From Helicobacteraceae bacterium (GTDB lineage: Bacteria; Campylobacterota; Campylobacteria; Campylobacterales; Sulfurimonadaceae): a DNA stretch of 62,134 bases. How positions within the stretch are numbered: the first letter of the stretch is position 1; every line of letters starts with the position of its first letter. The position numbers and the translations under genes are program-made. The stretch spans positions 1-62,134 of the forward strand of contig JALSLA010000019.1 in the NCBI GenBank assembly GCA_026988515.1. The letters are read 5' to 3'. The notes beneath the pieces were generated by a model that was not told where the DNA came from, ran no database searches, and saw only the letters and a list, made by a program, of their open reading frames with translations. Positions 20,399 to 28,376 of the stretch are shown here, piece by piece.

Positions 20399-21985
20399 AT
20401 GAAAACAATGACACCGATACGACTGATACTGTACGTCTCCATATTTTTAGTACTGTTTGACAATGTCTCGTTTTTTACGAATGTTATTAAAGCTTACTAT
20501 CCGATAGGTGCCGATAATATACTGCCGCTATTGTCTGTTGTCATGATGCTAACCCTGTTTATTGCGCTGCTTTTTACGCTGGTGAGTTCGCGTTATACGA
20601 CCAAGCCACTGCTCATTGGTATATTGCTCATTTCGTCATTGGCAAACTATTTTATGAATACCTATCAGGTAGTGATTGACGACAGTATGATCCAAAATAT
20701 TGTCGAAACCAACCTGGATGAGTCCATGGAGCTTTTTGATATCAGGATGTTGTTTTACTTTCTGTTGCTGGGGATACTGCCCTCGTATGTTGTCTATAAG
20801 ACGCCGCTTATATACGGGACATGGCGCAGCGCGCTACTGCAACGCCTTAAAGCCGTTTTGATCCTTGTTGTATTGATTGTGTTAATCTTTTTTAGTTTCA
20901 GCAGGTTTTATACTTCGTTTTTTAGAGAGCACAAGCCGTTGCGATTTTATACCAATCCGACATACTACATTTACAGTTTGGGTAAATATATCGGCAATAC
21001 ATTTCGGATTCAAGAAGTGTTGCAGCCATTAGGGCGTGATGCGACTGTGATGCCCAATGATAACGGACGCAAAAAACTGCTCATCATTGTTGTAGGAGAA
21101 GCGGCCCGTGCAGATCGTTTCGCGTTAAACGGATATGCACGCGCCACGAACCCGTTGCTTGAGAAAGAGGAGGGTATTGTTAATTTTACGAACCTCTATT
21201 CGTGCGGCACATCGACCGGAATTTCAGTACCGTGCATGTTTTCTGTGTATGAGAAAGATGATTTTTCAGTTAAAAAGGGACGCGCTATTGAAAATGTCTT
21301 GGATGTGCTACAGCATACCGGTGCGGTTGACCTGCTCTGGCGCGATAACAATTTCAACTCAAAAGGGGTGGCGGATCGTATTGTGTACGAAGATTATAAA
21401 AACGCCGAAAATAATACGATATGCGATAGCGTTGAATGTCGTGACGAAGGCATGCTGGTCGGACTGAAAGGATATATTGACGAGCGTCCCGAAAAAGATG
21501 TGGTTATTATACTGCATCAAATGGGCAACCATGGGCCGGCATATTACAAACGATATCCGAAATCTTTTGAGATATTCACCCCCGTATGTCAAACCAATCA
21601 GCTTGAAGCATGTACACAAGAAGAGATCTCCAATGCTTACGATAATGCCATGATTTACACTGATTATTTTCTCTCCCAAACCATTGCACTGCTAAAGCAG
21701 TATGATACACAGCGTGATACAAGTATGATCTATATGAGCGATCATGGAGAGTCGCTTGGAGAAAACGGACTTTACCTGCACGGACTTCCTTATTTTATGG
21801 CACCCGACACCCAGACGCATATTGCAGGGTTTATGTGGTTTGGCGGTATGAATCCTAAAAAAACGCATGTTTTGGCACGTCGTAACGATGCCCTGTCTCA
21901 CGATAATTTGTTCCATACCATACTCGGAGTGATGGATGTCAATACCTCGGTATACGACGCCTCTTTAGATATTACCCGACCTTAA
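20399..21985 (+). CDS. Phosphoethanolamine transferase, EptA/EptC family
   Basis: This inner-membrane enzyme transfers phosphoethanolamine from phosphatidylethanolamine to lipid A or other surface targets. The 528-residue protein has about five N-terminal transmembrane segments (up to residue about 175) and a periplasmic alkaline-phosphatase-fold domain. It carries VVGEAARADRF, the nucleophile Thr in CGTSTGISVPC, and zinc-site motifs including MSDHGESLGE. In Campylobacter the homologue EptC modifies lipid A and the flagellar rod. It lies between two Pho-controlled genes but has no full Pho box of its own. Confidence 0.92.
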   Translation: MKTMTPIRLILYVSIFLVLFDNVSFFTNVIKAYYPIGADNILPLLSVVMMLTLFIALLFTLVSSRYTTKPLLIGILLISSLANYFMNTYQVVIDDSMIQNIVETNLDESMELFDIRMLFYFLLLGILPSYVVYKTPLIYGTWRSALLQRLKAVLILVVLIVLIFFSFSRFYTSFFREHKPLRFYTNPTYYIYSLGKYIGNTFRIQEVLQPLGRDATVMPNDNGRKKLLIIVVGEAARADRFALNGYARATNPLLEKEEGIVNFTNLYSCGTSTGISVPCMFSVYEKDDFSVKKGRAIENVLDVLQHTGAVDLLWRDNNFNSKGVADRIVYEDYKNAENNTICDSVECRDEGMLVGLKGYIDERPEKDVVIILHQMGNHGPAYYKRYPKSFEIFTPVCQTNQLEACTQEEISNAYDNAMIYTDYFLSQTIALLKQYDTQRDTSMIYMSDHGESLGENGLYLHGLPYFMAPDTQTHIAGFMWFGGMNPKKTHVLARRNDALSHDNLFHTILGVMDVNTSVYDASLDITRP

Positions 21986-21992
21986 AAGTATC

Positions 21993-22025
21993 TGTAACCG
22001 AAATGTAATGAAGATATTTTACACT
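21993..22025 (+). promoter_or_regulatory. Pho box and -10 element for the porin gene
   Basis: TGTAACC-GAAA-TGTAATG (21993-22010) is followed after 9 nt by TACACT (22020-22025). This is the closest match to the pstC box. It starts only 8 nt after the EptA-like stop codon. Confidence 0.75.
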
Positions 22026-22057
22026 GCTGCTTATCAAAACTTAGGAGAGATTTTTAC

Positions 22058-23224
22058 ATGAAAAACGTAGCACTTTCTGCATTAGCAGCATTGGTGATAG
22101 CCCCATCCCTTTTTGCAGGGTATGCCGAAGCGACAAACCTCTATACGGACACGACGACCGGACAGGTTTTTACCACACCCGGAGAGAACCGTGTTGCAAT
22201 GAAAACGAGCGATACGCCGGTATTTTCTAAAGCAAGCAGTTTAAAGTTTAGCGGGGTGCATTATCTAGGATTTGTCAGTTCAAATCCCGATAAAAGTGAC
22301 AGCAGTACTTATTTTGAGACCCGTCGTAACTATTTTCAAGTCAAAGCGTATCTGTTTGACGATCCTAAAAGTTATTTGCGTACCACTTTCGATACCCATC
22401 AAGATGAAACGGGCGACTGGAAAGTACGCCTGAAGTATGCGTATCTTTTTTTAAATAATGTCCTGCCGTATACCGGAGTAGAGTTTGGTCAGGTGCACCG
22501 TCCATGGATTGATTATGAAGAGCATCAAGCATGGTTTATGCGCTCAATCAGCAAAGTATTTGTTGAGGCGAGTGAGGCGTCACACCTAACCAATTCGGCA
22601 GATTTGGGGGTTAATTTTAAGACAAAAACAGCGTATTTCACCTCAGAACTCGGCCTGTTTAACGGTGAAGGCTACCACGGCGATGAGAGCGGTGCCGGGA
22701 ATTCATTAGAGTGGCGTTTAACCGCGGCTGTCATGGGTAACGGAGAGAAGAAGCGCAAACCGCTTAAAGACACCTATTTCGATGCATCATTTTTTGGTCA
22801 GTACAATATGGACAACAGTAAAAATGAAGATCAGACCTATACCTTTTACGGACTGCATGCGGTCTATAATATGCCGTCACTTTTAGTAAGCGCACAATAT
22901 GTCACGGCAGACAATGACAATGATATTAGCGATACCAGTCAATATAATGGCAGCGGTTTTTCTATTAACGGGAGCTACCGTTTCGGTGATCATAAAGAGT
23001 ACTCTGTTTTAGGACGCTATGATAACTGGACAGCGGAAAAGACAATTTCCGGTGAAGAGTATGAGACCAATAATTATATTTACGGTATTGCATGGCAGCA
23101 GAACAAAAATGTCAAATGGCTGCTCTCGGGTCAAACGTATGATCCAAAAGATGCCAAAAGCTACAAAGGCAAAGATGCCGAAAAACGTACCGATATCCTA
23201 GTGACCGCTGAGGTTCACTGGTAA
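22058..23224 (+). CDS. Outer-membrane porin, probably phosphate-inducible
   Basis: The 388-residue precursor has a signal peptide (MKNVALSALAALVIAPSLFA) and alternating beta-strand patterns to the end, finishing with an aromatic residue (AEVHW) as outer-membrane barrels do. Segments such as LKFSGVHYLGF and FGQVHRPW resemble Campylobacterota and OprO/OprP-type porins. A strong Pho box upstream suggests phosphate or polyphosphate uptake, but substrate specificity is inferred only from regulation. RBS TAGGAGAG precedes the ATG. Confidence 0.8.
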   Translation: MKNVALSALAALVIAPSLFAGYAEATNLYTDTTTGQVFTTPGENRVAMKTSDTPVFSKASSLKFSGVHYLGFVSSNPDKSDSSTYFETRRNYFQVKAYLFDDPKSYLRTTFDTHQDETGDWKVRLKYAYLFLNNVLPYTGVEFGQVHRPWIDYEEHQAWFMRSISKVFVEASEASHLTNSADLGVNFKTKTAYFTSELGLFNGEGYHGDESGAGNSLEWRLTAAVMGNGEKKRKPLKDTYFDASFFGQYNMDNSKNEDQTYTFYGLHAVYNMPSLLVSAQYVTADNDNDISDTSQYNGSGFSINGSYRFGDHKEYSVLGRYDNWTAEKTISGEEYETNNYIYGIAWQQNKNVKWLLSGQTYDPKDAKSYKGKDAEKRTDILVTAEVHW

Positions 23225-23230
23225 GAGAGG

Positions 23231-23247
23231 AGTGCCTTTTCGGCACT
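23231..23247 (+). terminator. Hairpin after the porin gene
   Basis: AGTGCC (23231-23236) pairs with GGCACT (23242-23247) around a TTTTC loop, 7 nt after the porin stop. A T-run follows only about 20 nt later, so it is a moderate terminator. Confidence 0.5.
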
Positions 23248-23446
23248 GCTGCAATATAAAAGCTTAATTTTTTTCTTCAATAAAATCCTTTTTGCTACTG
23301 CTAAGAAACATATTTTTACTCATAAAACAGTGTCCGAAAAATTCTCAAACCGATGGATGAATGTATAATTTTTAATAATTTAACAATAAAGTTAAAACAT
23401 TATGCTAGAATCAACAATAATACTTAAATCTTATAAAGGATTTGGA

Positions 23447-23794
23447 ATGAAGATGTTGATTTTAGGTTTATCATTAATGATAACACTCTATTCAAACAGC
23501 GCCATGGCTGACAGCGCCAATGGAAAAATTATTTTTGAGGCAAAAGGGTGTGTCATGTGCCACCAAAAAGATATGGATACGGTCGGTCCTTCGTTGCGCA
23601 CCATTGCTATTGGCTACTCGGGCAAAGAGAGTACGCTGGTCGCGTATCTTAAGGGGCAGGGTGCACCGATTATTGATCCTTCGCGCGCATCGGTAATGGC
23701 ACCGCAGTTGGTTAAAATACGCATGCTCTTTGAAGATGAGTTTCGCGATTTGGCAGAGTATATTGTGGCATCGGCAGATCGTCCGGTCTACTAG
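23447..23794 (+). CDS. Small monohaem cytochrome c
   Basis: After a signal peptide (MKMLILGLSLMITLYSNSAMA) this 115-residue protein carries one CVMCH motif, with a candidate axial Met in SVMAPQL: a class I cytochrome c pattern. The tracked start at 23402 is earlier. AAGGA upstream of the ATG at 23447 and the position of the signal peptide favour 23447. It lies 52 nt before a 12-haem-motif cytochrome gene, so it may be the soluble electron carrier for the island (inference). Confidence 0.88.
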   Translation: MKMLILGLSLMITLYSNSAMADSANGKIIFEAKGCVMCHQKDMDTVGPSLRTIAIGYSGKESTLVAYLKGQGAPIIDPSRASVMAPQLVKIRMLFEDEFRDLAEYIVASADRPVY

Positions 23795-23846
23795 TGAGGA
23801 TTTTGTTGTATCATGAAAAAAATATTAATTGCAAAGGTAAGCAGTA

Positions 23847-25052
23847 ATGAAACGTCGTTTTTTTTATATATTTAGTACATTGTTGGTGTTGCATACGGGA
23901 TTGTTTGCAGCTGAAACAGAAAAAGCAGCATCGAAAGAGAGCGCTCTGACTGAAGATGAAAAATTTTACGGAACGGAATTGCGTTCGAGTAAAAAAGTGG
24001 TGCATCCTCCGTATGAATGGGGTGACTGTACGGTTTGCCATACCGATGCCAAAGGCGAGGGCGGGTTGGTGCAAGATCCGCCGGAGTTGTGTTATATGTG
24101 CCATGAGCCCAAAGACAGCAAAAAGTTTATTCACGGTCCGGTTGCCGCAGGCGCCTGTACTGCGTGTCACAACCCTCATGAGTCAGAAAACTCAAAATTG
24201 CTGGTAGCATCGAGTATTAATGAGCTTTGTACATCGTGTCACCAAGCCAAAGGGGAGTTTTTGCATACAACGACACACATTCATCCTCCGGTACAAGACA
24301 AGTGTACCAACTGTCATGATCCGCATACCGAAGATCACCTTTACCAGCTTAAAGCCGACCGTTTTATGGATCTTTGTGTGATGTGTCATGTTGACAAAGA
24401 GGTGTGGACACGTGAAGTCAGCGTGAAACACGGTGCATTGAATCGTCCGCGTAAATGTTTGGAGTGTCATGATCCACACGGTTCGGAAAATCCGAAATTT
24501 CTTATTAAAGAGACCTCTAAAGAGCTCTGTCTAACCTGTCACAATCAACGGCTTGTTACCGATGAAGACGGCTACAAACTGACTAATATGGCAAAGCATC
24601 TCGAAGAGAATCCCGATTGGCACGGTCCGATTTTATGGGGTGATTGTGCAGCGTGCCATAATCCGCACGGCTCTAACAATTTGCGTATGCTCAAAAAACC
24701 GTTCCCGAAAAAATTCTATGATAAGTTTGATAAAGATCACTATATCTGTTTTGAGTGTCATGAGCCTGAAAAAATTCAAGATGAGTTTACCACGACGGCA
24801 ACGAACTTTAGAAACGGCGATAAAAACATGCACTTTGTACATGTAAATGGGAAGAAAGGGCGTACGTGTCGTGCTTGTCACGATTTTCACGGAACCAAAG
24901 AGTACCCGCATCACTTGCGTAAAAAGACGAGTTTCGGTAAAATCAACTTTCCAATCCGTTATATTGAAACAGATACCGGCGGATCATGTGCACCGGCATG
25001 TCATGCGCGGCGTTATTATGATAGAGAAACACCAAAGGTGAATTTAAAATAA
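23847..25052 (+). CDS. Periplasmic multihaem cytochrome c, 11 CXXCH plus one CX3CH
   Basis: The 401-residue precursor starts with a signal peptide (MKRRFFYIFSTLLVLHTGLFA). I count 11 CXXCH motifs (CTVCH to CRACH) spaced 20-40 residues apart, many followed by NPH or DPHGS. This is the doubled-CXXCH, NrfB/c3-like pattern with bis-His haems. Near the C-terminus CAPACH is a CX3CH motif that may bind a twelfth haem. Such proteins are periplasmic electron wires. It is tightly linked to the 8-haem gene. Confidence 0.92.
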   Translation: MKRRFFYIFSTLLVLHTGLFAAETEKAASKESALTEDEKFYGTELRSSKKVVHPPYEWGDCTVCHTDAKGEGGLVQDPPELCYMCHEPKDSKKFIHGPVAAGACTACHNPHESENSKLLVASSINELCTSCHQAKGEFLHTTTHIHPPVQDKCTNCHDPHTEDHLYQLKADRFMDLCVMCHVDKEVWTREVSVKHGALNRPRKCLECHDPHGSENPKFLIKETSKELCLTCHNQRLVTDEDGYKLTNMAKHLEENPDWHGPILWGDCAACHNPHGSNNLRMLKKPFPKKFYDKFDKDHYICFECHEPEKIQDEFTTTATNFRNGDKNMHFVHVNGKKGRTCRACHDFHGTKEYPHHLRKKTSFGKINFPIRYIETDTGGSCAPACHARRYYDRETPKVNLK

Positions 25053-25053
25053 G

Positions 25054-26091
25054 TTGAAAACGATGCGTTTATTATCTCTAATGCTTTTGTCAGTTGCCGT
25101 GCTTTTCGGTAAAGCAGAAGACGTAAATCATTCCGCAACGTCTTTTGATATTGTTGAGCCGATCAATAAGGCTCTTTATACCGGAGAGCGGGCGACATTC
25201 GTGATAAAAGTGTTGTCAAAAGAGATTGACAGGCTTGTCATTGTGCAAGATGAAGGAACCACTGAAGAAATCAAGGTGCTTCCCACAAAACGTACGTATT
25301 GTAAAACGATTAATTTACATGTAGGTGACAATAGTATTCAGGTGCAGTCATATCATGGTACAACCTTGATTGAAAGCAGAGCAACGGAACTCTATTTTCT
25401 TTCGGAACTCTTTGAGGGTCTTGATGATGAACCCGAAGGGTTTAAGCGTTACTATTTTCATACTGACAACGAAGAGAACGGCTGCAAGGCCTGTCATAAT
25501 ATGACATCGAATGTTCCGACTGACGGGGAACCGTTTGAAGATGTCACCAAAACCACCTGTTATGAGTGTCATCACGGCATGCTTAACACCAAAAATACAC
25601 ATGCGCCGGCAGCAAATTGGCTCTGTCTGGATTGCCATGACGGTAAAATCGGTGAATACAATATGCAAGATGAAGGCAAATCAAAATATCTGGTACGCGA
25701 TCCGGTGGAACGTAACTGTGACGATTGTCACGATGTGTTGCAGGAGTGGCATAGTAAAAAATATTCACATGGACCTGTTAATGATGGGCACTGCATTCGT
25801 TGCCATAATCCTCACGGTTCTGAAAATGAATTTTTCCTTCGCAAAAGTATTTGGGATCTGTGTACGACATGTCATGCCGAAAAGGCAACCGGAAAGCACA
25901 TCGTCTCAAGTTTTGTATTTGCGCGTAATAAGGGAGTTCATCCTACCAAAGGTCCCAAGGATCCTGCCCGTCCTGAGCAAAGTTTTGCGTGCAGCAGTTG
26001 CCATAACCCCCACGGCTCTGACGGTATTTTTCTACTAAGAATGAAGGGCACCATGCCGTTTAATGTCTGCAATCGTTGCCATAAAAAATAA
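25054..26091 (+). CDS. Octahaem cytochrome c with N-terminal Ig-like domain
   Basis: The 345-residue precursor has a signal peptide (RLLSLMLLSVAVLFGKA). Residues 30-115 have no haem motif but a beta-rich, Ig-like pattern. Eight CXXCH motifs follow (CKACH to CNRCH), several with NPHGS. Translation appears to begin at TTG 25054, one base after the upstream TAA, and an in-frame ATG lies at 25063. Neither has a good RBS, so coupling to the 12-haem gene is likely. Periplasmic or outer-membrane-associated electron transfer is the expected role. Confidence 0.9.
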   Translation: MKTMRLLSLMLLSVAVLFGKAEDVNHSATSFDIVEPINKALYTGERATFVIKVLSKEIDRLVIVQDEGTTEEIKVLPTKRTYCKTINLHVGDNSIQVQSYHGTTLIESRATELYFLSELFEGLDDEPEGFKRYYFHTDNEENGCKACHNMTSNVPTDGEPFEDVTKTTCYECHHGMLNTKNTHAPAANWLCLDCHDGKIGEYNMQDEGKSKYLVRDPVERNCDDCHDVLQEWHSKKYSHGPVNDGHCIRCHNPHGSENEFFLRKSIWDLCTTCHAEKATGKHIVSSFVFARNKGVHPTKGPKDPARPEQSFACSSCHNPHGSDGIFLLRMKGTMPFNVCNRCHKK

Positions 26092-26347
26092 TTTTAATTA
26101 ACTAATTTTATTTTTTAAAGTTCTTATTATAGGGACTGATCCTTGGAAGTTTTTTTTTGGAATAACCTTGAGCAGGCAAATAGAGCGTAGTAAGTAAAAA
26201 TATTCTATATCCACGCTATTATGTTACTATTTGTAACGGATTTGGAAAATTGTTCTTCTCTCAATTGCTTTTTCATTAACTATTGGTTATCATAGTACTA
26301 GTAAACATTATATAAGTATTTTTTATATGGTGTGATAAGGAGTTATT
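26092..26347 (+). promoter_or_regulatory. Leader and promoter region of the tetrahaem cytochrome
   Basis: This 256-bp AT-rich gap has a T9 run at about 26149-26157 after a weak GGGA/TCCT stem, a possible terminator for the upstream cytochromes. Closer to the gene ATTATATAAG (about 26306-26315) is a candidate -10 region, and a strong AAGGAG RBS stands 5 nt before the ATG. It implies separate transcription of the tetrahaem gene. Confidence 0.45.
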
Positions 26348-27106
26348 ATGAATAAAAAGATAAATATAATTACAGGTTTATTAGTTCTTTGTTCTCCACT
26401 GGTATATGGTGGATCCATTGTAGGAAGTCCGCACGATATTGGCGGAGGTGGAAATAATGTTGCCGGCGACAACGGTGAGATTTGTGTATACTGTCACACG
26501 CCTCACGCGGCGAATGTCGCCTTTGACGGTGCTCCGTTGTGGAATAAGTCCGGAACGGCAAGTAACGACTATATGATGTACGGTGCAACGGCCATCAATA
26601 CTGCAGGTACAACAATTGCCGGTAATGCAACGGAGGCAACGCCATCGAGTCCTTCATTGGCATGTTTAAGCTGTCATGACGGTATCAGTGCCATCGACTC
26701 TATTGTCAATGCTCCGGGTTCTGGTCCGGGGAATTTAGCAGCCGGTACGAAAAACATTGGTCAATTGACGACAATGTTTGGTGGCAATATCGGTGGGGCT
26801 GCCGGTGCACCAACCTCTGGTACTACGGTAGACCTTGCCAATGATCACCCGGTATCTATTTTATATGTTGAGAATGCAGCCGGCTTAAGACCAAAAACAA
26901 CGGTACTTAGCAGTACCAATTCCGGCGGTACGTCATGGGTTGGTGCAACAACTATTAATGATCTGCTTCGTGCCGGTAGAGTAGAGTGTGGCAGTTGTCA
27001 TGATCCACACAATGGCGGTAACACCCAGGGAGTCAGTACTGAAGCCAACTTCTTGCGTCACAGTAATACCGGCAGTCAACTTTGTATCGGTTGTCATGAC
27101 AAATAG
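26348..27106 (+). CDS. Secreted tetrahaem cytochrome c, OmcE-like filament candidate
   Basis: The 252-residue precursor has a signal peptide (about 1-21) and four haem motifs: CVYCH (46-50), CLSCH (106-110), CGSCH (214-218) and CIGCH (246-250), the last almost at the C-terminus. Free histidines H29, H53, H167, H221 and H238 can act as distal ligands. The pattern CxYCHTPH, PLWN, CLSCHDG, NDHPVS, ECGSCHDPH and LCxxCH matches what I remember of the tetrahaem OmcE-type proteins that polymerise into extracellular nanowires in Geobacter. The loops are rich in Gly/Ala/Thr. NHL, PPIase and barrel genes follow, as in those clusters. Filament formation is inference. Confidence 0.85.
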   Translation: MNKKINIITGLLVLCSPLVYGGSIVGSPHDIGGGGNNVAGDNGEICVYCHTPHAANVAFDGAPLWNKSGTASNDYMMYGATAINTAGTTIAGNATEATPSSPSLACLSCHDGISAIDSIVNAPGSGPGNLAAGTKNIGQLTTMFGGNIGGAAGAPTSGTTVDLANDHPVSILYVENAAGLRPKTTVLSSTNSGGTSWVGATTINDLLRAGRVECGSCHDPHNGGNTQGVSTEANFLRHSNTGSQLCIGCHDK

Positions 27107-27129
27107 CAAACGCTACAAATATAGCCTAC

Positions 27130-27152
27130 GGAAGGGAGATTTTCTCCCTTCC
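27130..27152 (+). terminator. Strong hairpin after the tetrahaem gene
   Basis: A perfect 10-bp stem, GGAAGGGAGA (27130-27139) with TCTCCCTTCC (27143-27152), and a 3-nt loop begin 23 nt after the stop codon. A T7 run comes about 20 nt later. It could stop most transcription or protect the tetrahaem mRNA, giving more of this protein than of the downstream export genes. Confidence 0.65.
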
Positions 27153-27268
27153 ATTCTCAATCTTCATTAAAGTTTTTTTGATATAATAATTAGACATTTA
27201 CTTAAGAAAAACGAATCGTAATGGGTACGATTAATTTAAAAAAGAGGACGAGGTAAGGGAGTTATTAT

Positions 27269-28357
27269 ATGAAAAAAACTTTTCTTTTTATATCTGTTTT
27301 CAGCATACTGTTTTTCACGGCATGTGCACCCAAGGTTGTTGAAGTCAAGCCAAATATTGTGTTCCCGCCGTATCCAGACGAACCTAAAATTGTCTATTTG
27401 GAAACCTACCGAGGCGGTGTGAGCGCTGAAGAAGCGAAAAGCCTAAGCGGTGTTCTTGATGTGTTCTTAGGCGAGGACAATGGTGATTCGGGTGTGTCGA
27501 ATATTATTAAGCCTTATGGGGTTGGGCTTCTTGACGGCAAGGTGTATGCTGTAGACACCGGTTCCGATGCGGTCTTTATTATGGATGAGAAAAGCAGAGA
27601 AGTAACTTTTTTGGGAAATAAAGCACGAGGAAGGCTCATTGGACCTGTAGCTGTAGCTTTTGACAGTAACGGTACGGTGTATGTGAGTGATGCCAAGCAA
27701 AAAGTCATTCAAGGGTACGATAAGGAAGGTAGGCTTAAATATGTATTGGGAGGCAGATTGGTATTTACCTATCCTACCGGTATTGCCATCAATAAAAAGT
27801 TAAACCGCCTCTATGTTGTCGATACCAAATTGCACCATTTTAAAGCGTTTGACCTCAACACAAAAGAGCATCTCTTTACGGTTGGAAAGCGTGGAAAAGG
27901 CGATGCCGAATTTAATTTTCCCACTAATGTCGCCGTCGATCAGAGAAACGGTAATGTCGTTGTTGTGGATACACAAAATTTTCGGGTACAGATATTTGAC
28001 AAAGACGGTAACTTTATTCGTCGTTTTGGTAAAATTGGAGATAAACCAGGAATGTTTGCACGACCCAAAGGGGTCGGAATCGATACGGAGGGGCATATTT
28101 ATGTCAGTGATGCCGCATTTAACAATGTTCAAATTTTTAACGATCAGGGACAGCTTCTACTCTATTTCGGAAGTGCCGGCTATACTCCTGCAACATTTCG
28201 TTTAATTGCCGGTCTCTATATTGACGAGAACGATAAAATTGTTATTGCAGACGGATTTTCCGGACAGGTGCAAACTTTTCAGTATTTAAGTCAACAATGG
28301 AAAGAGAAGCATCCCGATGAATATAAGAAATTAAAAGAGTTTCAACCGGAAATGTAG
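27269..28357 (+). CDS. NHL-repeat beta-propeller lipoprotein
   Basis: The 362-residue precursor carries a lipoprotein signal with lipobox FTAC at about residue 19, then FPPYPDEPKIVYL, an opening shared by propeller proteins of cytochrome clusters. About six NHL blades follow (patterns such as FNFPTNVAVDQRNGNVVVVDTQ). NHL propellers bind proteins, so it is probably a scaffold on the outer membrane. RBS AAGGGAG precedes the ATG. A TATAAT at 27182-27187 may be its own -10 box. The gene at 31140 encodes a paralogue. Confidence 0.88.
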   Translation: MKKTFLFISVFSILFFTACAPKVVEVKPNIVFPPYPDEPKIVYLETYRGGVSAEEAKSLSGVLDVFLGEDNGDSGVSNIIKPYGVGLLDGKVYAVDTGSDAVFIMDEKSREVTFLGNKARGRLIGPVAVAFDSNGTVYVSDAKQKVIQGYDKEGRLKYVLGGRLVFTYPTGIAINKKLNRLYVVDTKLHHFKAFDLNTKEHLFTVGKRGKGDAEFNFPTNVAVDQRNGNVVVVDTQNFRVQIFDKDGNFIRRFGKIGDKPGMFARPKGVGIDTEGHIYVSDAAFNNVQIFNDQGQLLLYFGSAGYTPATFRLIAGLYIDENDKIVIADGFSGQVQTFQYLSQQWKEKHPDEYKKLKEFQPEM

Positions 28358-28376
28358 GCAACTCTAAAGGAATCAC

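Noticed and set aside
24192-24479. Antisense ORFs within the cytochrome genes (for example 95 aa on the - strand)
   Set aside because: They are low-complexity shadows of the CXXCH-coding strand with no RBS or recognisable domain.
23847-26091. MtrA/MtrC-type decahaem conduit
   Set aside because: The haem spacing and NPHGS context fit doubled-CXXCH cytochromes rather than MtrA/C, and neither of these proteins has the MtrC lipoprotein layout.
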